A DNA stretch of 64,000 nucleotides. Origin: Crotophaga sulcirostris (lineage: Eukaryota; Chordata; Aves; Cuculiformes; Crotophagidae). Position numbers and translations under genes: made by a program. The stretch spans positions 1,009,895-1,073,894 of the forward strand of contig VYZB01000291.1 of the NCBI GenBank assembly GCA_013397455.1, written 5' to 3'. Of this stretch, positions 14,241 through 27,100 are shown in pieces. The notes below the pieces were generated by a model. The model made no database searches. It had not been told where the DNA came from and saw only the letters and a program-made list of their open reading frames with translations. Every line of letters starts with the position of its first letter. The stretch's first letter is position 1.

Positions 14241-14629
14241 CAGCACAAAGGTAGGATGCATTTCTCTCAGTTGATAAAAAGACACAAGGTAATACTAATT
14301 GGTTCTGTAGTAGTAATTTTAATCCCTTAAACTTTTAGATAACCATTTTCCTTGCTGTATTTCATAACTGGGGCAGTTCCAAGTGGTCAGAGAAGTCTCT
14401 GACTGCGCAGAGTTGGACACTCTGAATTTCAAGGCGTTATCAGTTAACACCAGATTCAAAACACCACTGCCAGCCCATTACAAGCTCTTGGGGCTTAACC
14501 GAACACCTTCAGCAGAAGCTAGAACTACTCCATGGCTTTCCACAGCCCTTTCAAAAGCCTTGGAAAGCACAAATAATACATTACATTTATACTGTAACTA
14601 CCCCCATCAGCCCAAGAACCCCAAGCGCA

Positions 14630-14692
14630 CGGGGAGAATTTGGGTACAGGAGAGGGAAAGGAGGTGATAGGAAAGGAGAAGGGAAGGGAGTA
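14630..14692 (+). repeat. Purine-rich low-complexity tract
   Basis: Almost all A and G, with repeated GGGAAAGGA and GAAGGGAAGGGAG words. It is low-complexity DNA with triplex-forming potential. It breaks up a spurious plus-strand open frame that ends near 14667. Confidence 0.6.
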
Positions 14693-16604
14693 GCATAAGT
14701 AAGCTCAATATCTGCTTGTAATTGCTCAAATTATCTGAACCGCCTTTCACTGAAAGCTACCATTCCCTGCAGTCCTCCCCTCCAACACTCCATTATTCAA
14801 CCTTAATATTGCTAAATTCTTCATGCATGTGTCTGCTCAGGTAGAAAGGCCTTCAGGACAAAGCAGAGGCCAGGCACGCTCTGTGTGAGGTTTCTCATCC
14901 CCTCAGCACTCCCACCTCTACAACCAGCCATGCAGAAGCCTCTCATTTGTCAGAGCGATTCAAAACCCTCATCAAAATTCAGCCAAATGGTGTTTGCAAA
15001 GTGACAACCCTCCTTTGGGTCATTATTATGTAAGGAAATAAATTGGAAGGAGAGAATGAAAAGACACAGGTGAATGGTCACACAATGGGAAGACAGCAGT
15101 GATCCCTGTGCTGCCATGTGCTTCATGGTCATCCTCAATTCTACAAGGAACTGTCTTCTCCCCCTTCCAAAAACCTCAGCTTCCTTTAATAGCAGAAAAT
15201 CTTATGAGATTACCATAGAGAGAAAAGAAGGAAATTGTTTCATAAGAGAGAGGCTGATTTTCACTGTGGCTCCAGTAGCACTGGGAATTAATAATTTCTA
15301 TTATGCTACCTAATGCAGCAGTTATACTGAAGCAACTATGCTGAGGAAAGACAACTCCCTCAAATTTCATTTTTTATTTTGGGTTTTTTTTTCTATTGCT
15401 GTAGTTCTGGCACCCTGAGCAGCACCACATTGCACTGGGCTTTATATAAACGTGAATGGAAATAAGGATCTTTGTTCCCAGCCCAAGACAAGAGATATCA
15501 AGTGGACACACTTGATGAGGATGGGGAAAAAGAAAAGGTGAAATCAGTGTGGGCTGCTATCAGGGCACAGCAATGAGGATGTTTTCTGGTTCTCAGGTAG
15601 TAAAAGGCATGTCTATGTTAATACATAATCTTTTTAATGAATCACAGTGGGTGAAGTCACAGATGCTCAAGCTCAGGGGTACAGAGGGTTAAGATCACAA
15701 AGCAATCTCATGCTGTTTCTAGTGACAGCATTTGTCTTTGCTTCACATTACACTGGATTGAGCAGTTAAATATGCAACTAAAATAACTTCCAAGAAATTA
15801 ATTGCCTCTTTGGGTTTTACTAGTTTTTTCTTTTTTTTTTTCCTTTACAAATTAAAATCCTTGTTTCTTTTGGAATCAAAGTCTGGAGGAAAAAAAAGCT
15901 CAAGTTCAGCTCAAGTTCACTTATACCCCCCAAAACCAGATTTTTTTCTCCTGAGTCCCTTTTGAAAGGGCATCCTGACATTTGTAAGGGAAGGTATTTA
16001 GAGATGTGAATGCCATTACTTGCTCTCTCCAAATCTGAGAACTCCCAATTGTGAGGAATGGCAGTAGGTGCTTTACAAAGCCCAGAACAGATAACAGATG
16101 CCCTCTGTCCCAGAGGCTGTAGGAGAGGCTGAAAAGAAGAGGACATATGAGAACGAGACACAGCAACAACAGAACAGAAACAAGGAGAGAAGATTAGGGA
16201 ATGCAGGCACCATGGGCTCTCATGGCATCTCACCAGCAGCTGCCCAGTTTAGGCTCAAGACCTCAGTTCTGACAAACTGGAAATCATGATATTATCTTTA
16301 GTATATGAAAGAGCCAAAGAGCTAAATAAGCATGAAAAAATGACAAGGGTTGGGGGGAAGAGTGATGAGCTAAGTGGTGATAATTTTTCTATATGCTTTG
16401 GTCTTTCTTATGGCACAGAGAGCACTAAAGAAACCCAGATGGTCAAGAGGCCAGTGTTTGACACCTGAGGTTTGTTTCCCCACAAAGACAAGAGAAAATG
16501 GGCTGATAGCCAACCTTACCACTCTCTTTTCACCCCTCTCCCTTTTCGCCCCTGCCCTGAGGCTATACGGGGACATTTGTACCAAAAATAGACAAGCACA
16601 TTTG

Positions 16605-16619
16605 AAAAAAAAAAAAAAA
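16605..16619 (+). repeat. Poly-A tract (15 A)
   Basis: A homopolymer run of 15 A. I looked upstream for a retroposed gene or SINE body that would make this a poly-A tail and recognised none, so I list it as a simple repeat. Confidence 0.8.
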
Positions 16620-16639
16620 GAGTCCTGAAGATCCAATAT

Positions 16640-16770
16640 CATTCATCAAAGAGACAGCCCATGCTCGTTCTGATGACAATGGTGCTAATATTATCCCCTG
16701 GCTGCTGCCCAAAAGTGACATAATGCCTAGAAATGTGTGTTTGTTTTAGAAGCTATTTACCTCAGGAGGA
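16640..16770. promoter_or_regulatory. Weak candidate conserved non-coding element
   Basis: Unique sequence with GACAATGG (SOX-like) near 16675, GCTAATATTATCCC (homeodomain and GATA-like) near 16685, and a TGACATAATG word near 16717. It lies just after the 15-A tract. Support is motif content only. Confidence 0.3.
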
Positions 16771-17685
16771 GAGAGATGTGAAGGCAGGAAACTTGCTGGA
16801 TTTGTGGGCACCACAGATGGGATCCTCAGTCTATCACAGTCCATTTGCAAAGCTCTGTGTCACTTTAAAGATCCACCAGTAAGGACAAAGCAGAGCAAAA
16901 GAACCCCGTGTGCAAAGAACTTTTTTAAGCCTTTTTGGATCCCAAATATATGGAAGCTGTATACGCAATGCACGAGCAAGAGAGAATGACACAAACATGG
17001 AGCAAAATATCAGTTGGCCACAATTCCCTCTTCAATACCTGGACTGAAGTGATCCCATCTAGCAGCAAAAGGAGATCACTTCTTCTAGTTGTTTTTTATT
17101 TCAAGACTGACTTTGTTTCTTCAGCATAAACTCTGGAGTGACTTAAAAGCAATGAGACTTGCTCTTTAAGCATAGCTATGGTATAAATAAGTGATTAGAA
17201 CCATCGATCTGCGTGAATGTCAGTCTAAATTAAGAACAATCCCATCAGAAATCCCAAATGCAGACATGCTGTACTTCTGCAAAGAAAAGCCAGATTCCTA
17301 ATAGGAAAATTACTTCAGCATCTTACCAGGTTAATCTATGCCACTATACAGCTTTCCTGCCAAATAGAGACCTCTCATTCAGATCTGTGTTGGAGGCAAT
17401 AGTCAAACCAGTTGTTAAAATCACAGCCAGCTCCCAAACTGCTTGTCAAAGTCTAATTTCAGAGCACCCAGGTCCCTCTTGGCCCCAGCATGGAGCTTTC
17501 CAAGCTGCTCATCTTAGAGCAGATGGGGAGGAACTGAGCTCTTGCTGTGCTGCCATCCTGCCCCATGGATGGGGAATGCAGGGATCCCCTGCCCACTCAC
17601 ACTGTCCACACTAATGCAACCACAGCACAGCCTGTCCAGAGAGAATGAGAAAATTAAGTCCTTTTAAAAATGGATTGGAATTTTT

Positions 17686-17728
17686 CACACACACCTATAT
17701 ATACACACATATACATATACATAGGTAT
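17686..17728. repeat. Degenerate CA/TA microsatellite
   Basis: Alternating purine-pyrimidine sequence made of CACACAC, TATATA and CATATACATA blocks with interruptions. It is a decayed dinucleotide repeat. Alternating sequence of this sort can adopt Z-DNA or be length-polymorphic. Confidence 0.75.
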
Positions 17729-17929
17729 GTTGTGCTGCTGTCAGACACAGCATAATGGGTAGTCTGTAGTTTCAGAGGCCATTAAACAGGAAATGAGGTT
17801 TGCACTCTTTGTCCTGAAATAAATACAGAACAATAAATTGGACTAAGCAACCAAGGGAAAGCATTTAAACTCATGGTTCTAAATACACATTTCATACAGA
17901 TTTCACTAATCCAGGGGTTCCTAATTAGT

Positions 17930-18085
17930 GCCATCTGAGAACAGGGTAATATTTTGAAACTTAACAATATAATGAATTAATCACCATTACATCATGATTT
18001 AAGCTCCAATACATTTGCAACCAACAAGTATTCAGAAAGCTTAAAATGATGATCTGATTAGATCTAAAGTAAATATATTTCATTT
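17930..18085. promoter_or_regulatory. Candidate conserved non-coding element
   Basis: Contains GAATTAATCACC near 17973, ACATCATGATTTAAG near 17990, a CATTTGCAA word near 18011 and TCTGATTAGATC near 18053. The homeodomain-type cores are close together without tandem periodicity. No transcript or promoter is visible nearby. Confidence 0.3.
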
Positions 18086-19199
18086 AGTGTTTCACTATCT
18101 TGATATAAGAAAAAAAAAAGACCCCATAAAGAGTTGCCCCAAAGCATGTTGGCTCTCAGCGCAAATACACTCAGCACCTCTCCTCCTCAGTTCTTGCACC
18201 CCTCTCTCTGCTGGTCAGAGGAATAGCTACCAAGACATGATGGATTGCCCCCTTCCTCCTTCATGGTGATGGTAGAGGTAGTGTTCCTGTAACAAGGCAC
18301 TATCTGAGTTGCAGACCTTGCCAGCAGGAAGGCCTGAGACTAAATCTGATAAAGGTGATGAAATGCTGGGAGATGAACCTTTCAGAGCAGCTTCAGCTGA
18401 CTTTGCATACCTTGAGCCATACTCTGCTAACAGACTAGGAGAAAGAGCTTCTGCCCTAGGGAACTTGTAGCTAACCAGACAAAAAAAAAGCTCATGGGAA
18501 GCAAAGGCAAGGAGAGCAGAAGATAATAGTACCAAAACCAGAACCCAATCACTGACTTTAGGACTGACCAGCCTCCTCCTGCTCAGCATCTCCATCAGTA
18601 CGCAACACATCAGGACACAATCAAGCACAAAAAATTAACCCAGATACTTCTTGACTTCTAATCACAAAAGGGCAATGTGCTGGGGTTTATTCCTTTAGGA
18701 GAGGTATTTTTCTTCAGAAAGAGTGTTTTCCACTGTGAATTTTATTGGAAAAGCACAATGAATGGATTGAAGGGAGTGAGACAACTTCTTAATTTACAAC
18801 CCTGGGAAGATTAATAGCTAGCCTCATTGTCCTAGGCTCCACAAAGAGAAATGGGCTGGATAAACTGACTTATTGCCTTATCCTCCCATTGCCTTTCAGA
18901 ACAGGCTGGCTTTGTCCAAATAGACTGATATGACATGTTAAAATTACTTATTTTTTTCTTTGAATGCTTTGTGCAAGACTCTTCAAATCTGGCTTAAAAG
19001 TAAGGCAGAGAAAAAAAATAATCCACCCTTTAAAGAATAGAAGTCAATCCCTGAATCCAGCCTGTTTGGGGTATGCAGGCTGTAGAAGGTTACAGAAGGC
19101 CAGCGTAACATACAAAATCTCCCTAGAACACAAATCTATGCCTAGCAATTCGATGAGATCAAAATTTGATAACACACTGGCTGGCTGTGATTGCCCAGG

Positions 19200-19440
19200 G
19201 AAAAACATCTCCTTCATAATAATCTTATTATAGGCTGGTAGAGCTATTTTTGTGCCTATTCTTTGTGCAGAGCAATTTATTTTTATGGCGAGTAAAAGGA
19301 AATAAATTTCTCAGAAATGGCTCCTCGGTGAATTGGGGTCTGTGTAGCTCATTTTACGTTTATAGATAAGCAAAAGGTCAATTGAATGTTATGTCTTTTA
19401 TCGCATGGCCTGCTAAGTCTTCACGTAACAGGAAGAAATA
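19200..19440. promoter_or_regulatory. Strong candidate developmental enhancer / CNE
   Basis: The sequence is unique and keeps several CpGs in a CpG-poor region. Posterior HOX/CDX-like words recur: TTTTATGG near 19282, TTTTACG at 19352-19358 and TTTTATCG at 19396-19403. Between them lie an AGATAAG GATA-like site at 19364-19370 and an AAAGGTCA nuclear-receptor half-site at 19373-19380. No frame crosses it with coding character. The motif meanings are known for the factor families; that this DNA is an enhancer is inference, and the target gene is unknown. Confidence 0.42.
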
Positions 19441-21099
19441 ATACAACAACTCTACGGTTCCCCTCCAGGAGCCTTCTTTGAAGGGAGCCTTCTGTTTTGT
19501 GTGGTCAGAGGAAGACACGGAAGATCAGTCACTTGTCACAGAGTATTTGTCTTGCTTGCAAGATTTAATGGAGTGCACAAGATCAGATATAGTAGATATT
19601 GCTATTGTGAAGAACACCTGGTAAGAAATGTTCTGGGACCCTCTAGCACTCTCATCAGTTCTCACCATGCATAGATACACCCAGTAACATCAATTTAGGT
19701 AGTGCTCAATGTCTTCCATGGAGTTTCCACCCCTCACTAGAAGAAGATGCAATGCGTGGAAGCACATCCCTTCTCATGTACATTAAATGTAATGCTTGAA
19801 TCCTTACAGCACTACCTTGCTCCAGTTTTACCTGCTGATAGTCACCCTACTGAATTTCATCTCACTCTTTTGCCACTTTGCCTTTTCTTGTGCTGCATTC
19901 AGCAAAACAGGAGCCGTGATCTCAACTGACCTTCAAGAGGAAGGATTAACATGAAAATAGTTAAAGCAGCAAGTGTGGCTGCAAAACCTCACAGCATGTT
20001 CCTGCATTTGCTGGAAAACAAAAAAACCAAACCACACCACCCACTTTCTCTAAAGAGCAGCTCCTGTGAACCAGCAGCACGTTCTTGACATTTTGAGTAT
20101 GTTCACAGGCATAATGCTGTGCAGAGGGCATGGAGCACCAGAGCCTGGTATTTCTAAGCTGTACTGTGTTTTCTTTCAGGACATAAAACATGCTGAACAA
20201 ATCCAAACAGCTGCTCATTACACATGCACAGCTCTCATTCCACTTTCATCCTATATTCCTTTTAGGAATCCTTGCTATGGGCCTTCGCCTCTGCCCTTAG
20301 GCTCTCTTCTCTTTAGAGTTGTCTCATCCTCTTCATGCACCAGCACCCATGGTCTACAGGACTAGGGCAAAGCCTGTTAGTGCTCACTGAATCCTCTGAT
20401 CTGGTGTTTGTCCAAGTCCAGTTGGAGAAACACAACAGACAAAAAGGTATTGGATATTTTTTGAGAGTTAATAAAACCAGCAGTGCACGTTTTCTTTATG
20501 ATCTTGTTGCAGTGCTAAAACAGCAAATCCCAACTATCTCTTTTAGAAGTTCTGCCAGCTTGATAAACACAATTCTCTTGCTAATAAAACTGTTTAAGGA
20601 AGACAAGATTTGTTCTTCCTTTGCTCTGATAGATTTGACCTGCATATTCCTGGGTCTATAGAGACACAGGGAAAGCAAATGAACTATGACTGAGCCTCCA
20701 TTTCTGAACAAATCACACCCTAACCTCTCTTTAGATGTTGTTAAATATCACTACTGGGTATTTAAAGCTAATCAGAGAGAGCATTATTCAAATAGCTTTT
20801 CAGCAGCAATTCTGCCCTAGAACTTCTATTGCATTTGTGTGTGTATTGCCCACATGCCTCAGCATCTGGACCCTGCACCCTTCCTGCTCTCCTTTCTCAT
20901 TTAATGTTTGATATCTGAATTATGTGTCAGTTATGCCGTTAAAATGAGCTCTTAGAAATAACCTTTTCTTCAACCACTGAAGCAGTTACAATTCCCTGAC
21001 ATAACTCATCTAATCAGCACCTCAATGAGCAGGTCTTAATCTAAATGCATGTACTGAGCACCTGCCACATGTACTCTTCATTTATCTTACATGGCTTTA

Positions 21100-21345
21100 C
21101 ATTAAAGCCTAGCATGGACCTTTGATACATTATAGATGACTATATCATGCTGTACACAGTGTAAATTAGGACCAGCCACTCAAAGGACATTACAATTATC
21201 TTCTCACCGATACATAGCTTTAATTAAGCTACTGCCACCTTGAGGGATTAACAATCAGATCCTAGGCCATATATGGCAAGAACATGAAATGCAAAGCCCT
21301 GATTATTTTGGCACCCTCGGAGCACTTGAGCTGTAAAAATTAAAA
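21100..21345. promoter_or_regulatory. Candidate conserved non-coding element
   Basis: Holds ATTACAATTATC near 21189, a TCACCGATAC CpG-bearing word near 21204, the symmetric GCTTTAATTAAGC at about 21217-21229 and GGATTAACAATC near 21245. The TTAATTAA palindrome flanked by GCT/AGC is a good paired-type homeodomain site. No repeat or coding explanation is seen. Confidence 0.35.
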
Positions 21346-24151
21346 TGCCTTGGAAGGAAAAGCTCATTCTAACTGAGAGATTGTATTACCTGCCAATGCA
21401 ACTGACTGCATGCTCACTGCAGTCAAGAAACATCCCTGAGACAAACTCGGATTTTTTTGCAGGGGGAGAGCAGAGAGAGTTCACAGCTGACTTGGTTAAG
21501 CTCACAGTATTTGACACAAGAGGTAACTGGAAGTTCAGTCTTCTTTTTTCCCCTCTTCTTTCGTTTTAAAGATATTCTGTAAGCAACAGAGTTTAGCTCA
21601 TCTAATCTCTTAAGTTTATATCTATATATCTTATATTCTGCTGTTGACTTATCAAGCAGCATTCATTTCCTCAGGGAACGAGAATGGTTGAGGTCTAATG
21701 CATTTATTTTTCCAGCTCCCACCACTGAGGGAAGAAGCCTGGCTGCAGTCTCTGTATCTGCAGTAGGGCTGCAGATTGCACTGCAATTTTCCAATTCTGC
21801 CTTTAGAATAATGACTATGACTCATGGTAACAGGCTTCCACAACAAACACATGGGACTGAAAACTCCAACTAAAAATCAAGCCCACAAAAGCCTCTGAAG
21901 GTTTTTTAAAAGACTGTGCGTCCTTTCACTTGACTTCTTGCCCCTGGTGCTGCTGTAGCACCAATGGACAGGACACAGCAGGAGCAGTTGTTAAATTGAA
22001 CATTGGCCTATTGAAGCCCACACAGTTTTATGCACCACCTTAAAGAGCAGACATAAATATCTTGGTTCTCTTTCCAACTCCAGAGCCCTTTTCCCTACAG
22101 GCTTTTGCAAGTGAGCACTCACGGCTGCCTGTCAGCCACGTCAAGTTGGAGAGACCACACTGTTCCCAAAAAGGATTCCAAAACAAGCTCTAAAATACAG
22201 TTGCTACAAGTAGCATCCATGAATTCTGTCTCAGAGAAGACCCCTCATGGCATTGTCCATCAGAATGGCATTTGGTAAAGGCATTCATGTATCTTGGGAG
22301 TTCAGCTCAGGCCTTAGCAATCAATCAGATGAACTCCCTGCACTTCAGCCTGGATGTAAGCGTGATAACTGCCCAGCTCTACCTCTGCCACATGTGCTTT
22401 TCCCCATTCCCCATATGCCACAGTCAACAAATCTTTTTCTTTCATGATAGGTTTAATTTCATTAAGCTGCAGTCATAGGATGTAATAAGAAACAAAATGT
22501 AAATTCTATAGCAACAACATTTATTAACTACATGAACTGCGCAAAAAAATACATAAAAGCTACAAACATCAGTGTAATAGACTAAGGAAACTCACAGATT
22601 TGGAGAAAATAAAGCCATCTCAAGCTATACAGTCAGCTACAACTGTAGCACTAGACCTAGTTTTTACTCTTCAGAATTCAAACCAGGACACGTCAAATTG
22701 AAGCAACAAGCTGGTTCCACTCCGAGCTGCCCCTTAAGCACACCTGCCATGTCTTTTACAGCCTGCCTCCTCCCTATTCAATAAACTCCTAAGCACTCTG
22801 CCCAATTCCCTCCTCTTTTATAGCACTTGATTCTCGTCTCTTTTATAGGTACTCTATTGTCATTAAAATGGGGTCTTAATCACATGCTCCTTGGTGACAA
22901 ATATAATGTCTTTTATCTGAAGACGAACAGCCTTTGGAACAGAGAATTGATATCGAAGACCTTCCTCAGCTGATGGCTGCTCCAAGCTAGTAGACAGGTG
23001 CCCACACATTTTTGCATGTTGAATAACTGATTACATTCATAGGATCACTCACAACAAATACAGAGAAGTGCACAGACAGTCAGGGTATTATCCAGGGCTG
23101 ACTGCTGTCAGGGCTTTTTGGTTCCTTCAGCATAATGCAAGAAACTTCAAGCATCCTTTTAACTAGGATGATGTTTTGGGGTGGAGGTGAGGCAAAACAA
23201 AGTGGTGAATATGATAGACATGGAAAAAAGTTCACTTGTTTTTCTAATTTAACCTTACCACAAATCCTGAGGACTAGTTTTGAGGGTATGGAAGCTGAGC
23301 TCCCATAATGTCCTCTGAAGATCCCATCTTAAAGCACATAAGGCGCTTTCATTTCTCTAATAAAAACTCATTATAAAGAGAATATTGCATGTGCCAGTAT
23401 ATTTAGCACACTTCTAGTTAAATGATCAGTTAAATGGTCCCAGCACAACATGAGTGATATATGTCTCCGGGTATTTAGAACATATACATTAGATGGGCAA
23501 GAGGTAAGCAACAGCAAAACACCAAGACATTTCTTAGTTGTGAATTTCCATGGCCAGCAGAGCTATATAAATACTGTTGTGCTGATTATCAGCTGGTCTC
23601 TGTGGCATTGTTGGAAATTAAAGATAAGTAGTGATATTAATGACTTTCTGTTAATTTACAGTAGCACTGCAAGATTTAAAACCTTCTGTCTCACAACAGT
23701 GACTACATGTACCTCTCTCATCACTATGAAAACCGCATATGGACTCCTCCCAAAATAAATGGAGCAGAAAAACCGTGGGCTTCAAAAGGGTCAACTCTGC
23801 ATTTTCCAATATAACCATGAATTCATAAAGACAACAAACCAGACTATTTTTTAAATTTTCATTTATAATAAATACAATAAAATAATCTTTCCTGCTTCAC
23901 ACAATATTTTTAATTCCATAAAAGCAAAAATATTTAAAAGGAGGGGAAACCATGTTATCTTGACAAAGCCAGCTATTACACAGATTGCCAAAATTGAAGT
24001 CAGCAAATCCTATACATAAACAAGCTGAATACACTTCCACCTTCTCTAAGTAGACATCTGGACGCACATCATAGACATTAGCATCACCAGATGTGCACTA
24101 TTCTCTAAATTTAGTGCAGGATTCGGGGGTTTGATGTTGTTTTGAGATGGA

Positions 24152-24180
24152 GGGGTTTTTTTGGTTTTGGTTTTTTTAAA
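24152..24180 (+). repeat. G/T-rich low-complexity tract
   Basis: Runs of T broken by GG, of the (T4-7 GG) type. It is low-complexity sequence without other features. Confidence 0.6.
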
Positions 24181-27100
24181 AGCTCATTTGCTTTGCTTAA
24201 GAAGTAGACAAGAAGGTTCTGAAAGGTTTCTGAACTGAATGGTTGTCAAATGCCCAGCATAAATCAAACTTGACAGAGCAACAAGGAATGCTGATTTTAC
24301 TTCCCCTCAGCACCAGCTTCTACTCAGATCAATATAAATTTCCAAACATTTAGAGTAAATGTAAAGTAAAATTGTTCCAGTACCATAAACATTCCTTTCA
24401 TTGTTTTTTTTCTCCCTTCTTTTCCCCCAGATGCCATTTGGATGGGGCTCTGCAAGCCCTTTTCCATTTGACACTCTTCTTCCCCAAGCAGGCTGTCAGT
24501 ATTTGATTAATGGTTCAGATCATGCACAACACATTTGCCAAAGACATGAAATACTCTGTTCAGCTATGACTCTGCAAGGCACATTCTCCCTCTGATAAGC
24601 TGCCTGCAGTCCCACAGTATATTTTCATGCCTTGCTTTCCACGAGCCCTGTGAAATTTCAACCCAGCAGTCAAGCCACAAGCTGAGGTTTTTCATGGCAG
24701 GTGGCCCAACTTTGTTATTGTTTAAACTGTACAATGATGTGGATGGAATCACATTGGTCACGTATTGTACATGAGTGTTATATACATAAAAAAAGATAAC
24801 GTTCCCATGGTGTTGGAGTCCCTCTTGAAATTGTATATGGAAAATTAATATATGTATGTGTATAGAATTGCCTTTATGTACAGAAAAACACATAGAATTA
24901 TTGTAGAAGAAATATCTGAGCTGATATGTATTTTTATTCCTGCATTTTTATTCCTTAGTTTTCATCTAAGGCTTTTATTTTAGATTAATCAAAGACCTTG
25001 AAAACAATAGTTCAGATGGCAAGTGAAGAGGCGCTGTGCATGCCTGCTGAACTGAACTTGAGCAACAACCTAGTCCAGGTTTTCATTAGATAATCTCCCT
25101 TCCAAGTCAGGTCAGAAGGACAGATTATGGGAACAGGTTTTTTTCTTTAGGATAATACAAGGATTCTCACTTCTGGACAGATGTGCTTATCTAAAGCATC
25201 TTCTGTTCCAGAAGGTCAGACAACTTAATGAATAAGTCCAGCTGGAATAAGCTTTGGAACTTGGATAGGTACTGTCTGGCTTGACATAAAAGTGACTGAA
25301 CTCCGCAATTGAAGTTCTAAACATTGATTAAACTAAAATCATTTTAGCTAGGACCTTCACAGCATTGTTATTTTCAAAGTAGACACAAAGGGAGGGTCAA
25401 TAATTCACTGGAAAGCCACTTTACAGCAGCAGAAGGGAAGACCGTGGCACAGAAAAAAGAGAAAAGTCATTGATTTTTCCTTTTCTTCTTCATTGTTGTC
25501 TCTCATAGGTTTAGTGGAAACAAATTCTAAAGGTCTAATGTGTGCTATAAAGACAGCTCCAGTGTGACCACTGAAAGACAGCGGTACCACAAACATTTAA
25601 CACTAATGAAACTGAGCACAGCTCTACCCTCATGCTGCTCAAACAGCTGAATTACATTCTGTTCCACTTTTAATGAAGAACATTTTGAGTCTGTTCTGTT
25701 CTTCAATATTCACTAGTTCTTAAGTTTTCTAGGAGCCATCTAGCACAAGTGTGGACAGGACCTAATGCCTCCAAGCCAGAAAAATCAAGCAATAGCCACT
25801 GAAAACCTGTACATGCTCTTTTTATTTGCTTCTTCATGCACCATGGAGGCACTGAAGTTCATAAGCATGTTTTACCAACTGTTGTCGAAGTACATAAGAG
25901 CATAACTGAAAGCTGAAATCTCTGAAAGCTGTTCTGTTGGAAAGCAAGAATAGCTCTGCCTTATTTCTCAAAACAAATTAATTTATCAAGAAGCAGATTT
26001 AACATACAAAAAAAAGAGAGCAAATTACTACACAAATCTTTATCTTAAAGTGTGGAACTCATTGACATGGGATATTTTACAGAGCAAAGCAATAACGTTT
26101 ACAACTTTTGGCACTTCACTACTAAATAAATTAAACACTATTTATTTTCTGAATCTACTTAGTTTTCATCAGGCCTTTGGCAGCCTGAGCCAATTCAGCC
26201 ACCTCAGAAAACAATGACAGGAATGCTGTGGGTTTCCAGATCTCCCCTGCAGTCTTTTCCATCCTCCAGTGCCAGAAACTCACCTAGACTAAACGTTTAC
26301 AGGATAGAAGAGTTGTCAGACACTTATCCTTTGCCATCTGGTGGTAATTTGCACACCCCAAAATAATCTCTTTTTAGGAGTTCAAACACAAAGTTCAAAG
26401 GAAAACCTAAGAATAAACAACATATTTCACCTGGTATTGAAACCCCATGAGAATTTCAGCATTACCTGATTTCATCTTGAAACCATAAATCTCCCCAGGT
26501 TTACACCAAGGTTCAGGACTTTGCTGGGACAAAGTGAGACTTTTCACAGATTTTTCACACCAACTTCACACGATCCTCATCAACAGCACTGATGAGTTTT
26601 TCAGAAGGAGAAAACAGACCTGAAAATCCTAGCTTTTGCGGACACTTATAGTTTAATTCTCAACCTACATTTAAATTGTTTCTATGCAATTTTCTTTCTA
26701 CAACAGGCTAAGACAAACCAGTACGTGCTCAAGAGCACAGCACAGTCTGGATGAAGACATATATCTTGGGAAGCAGATTCAAACTCTATGCAACACGTAG
26801 ATGGCATGTGAGTATTACACTAGCTAACAAATTTCAAAGAATTAAAGTTCATTATTTGAAGACAAAATTTAAAGCTCTCACAAGACACACAAGACAGCCA
26901 GAATCCTAAAATCCTGGCCTTCCTGCATAGGCCATTTTTGTATTCCTTAATATCTACACTTCTGAAATTAAAATTAGAAGTTCTATAGGTCTTTGAGAAG
27001 GAATCATTCTCACTTTGCTAACTGGTCAGAATAAGGGGCATGAAAGCCCTCTGAGAGACTTATTCTTGAAGACTTTGTTAGAGAATTAAAATCCAAATTT

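Larger units (their letters stand above)
8001..16600. other. Non-coding block, no gene recognised
   Basis: No exon or RNA gene was recognised. The longest open frame is on the minus strand (15820-16233, 137 codons, first codon GTG) and resembles no family I know. Pyrimidine tracts followed by CAG occur, for example ending near 9416, but no matching donor and open frame make a convincing exon. T-rich runs lie at 15368-15393 and 15823-15846. Three weak regulatory candidates are listed separately. Confidence 0.7.
16601..24400. other. Non-coding block, no gene recognised
   Basis: No exon or RNA gene was recognised. A minus-strand open frame at 18227-18628 (first codon GTG) carries a hydrophobic stretch rich in Leu and Val, but no known family fits and neither splice signals nor a promoter frame it. 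Poly-A tracts lie at 16605-16619 and near 18110. A TGGTGCT/AGCACCA short hairpin sits at 21945-21963. The block also holds four candidate regulatory elements, one of them strong, listed separately. Confidence 0.7.

Noticed and set aside
15820..16233. Minus-strand open frame of 137 codons
   Set aside because: Begins at GTG rather than ATG, ends in a poly-T-derived lysine tail, and no family is recognised.
18227..18628. Minus-strand open frame with a Leu/Val-rich hydrophobic stretch
   Set aside because: Begins at GTG, matches no known secreted or membrane protein, and lacks exon boundaries.
21945..21963. TGGTGCT/AGCACCA hairpin as a microRNA or terminator
   Set aside because: A 7-bp stem with a 5-base loop is too short for a microRNA precursor and is expected by chance.
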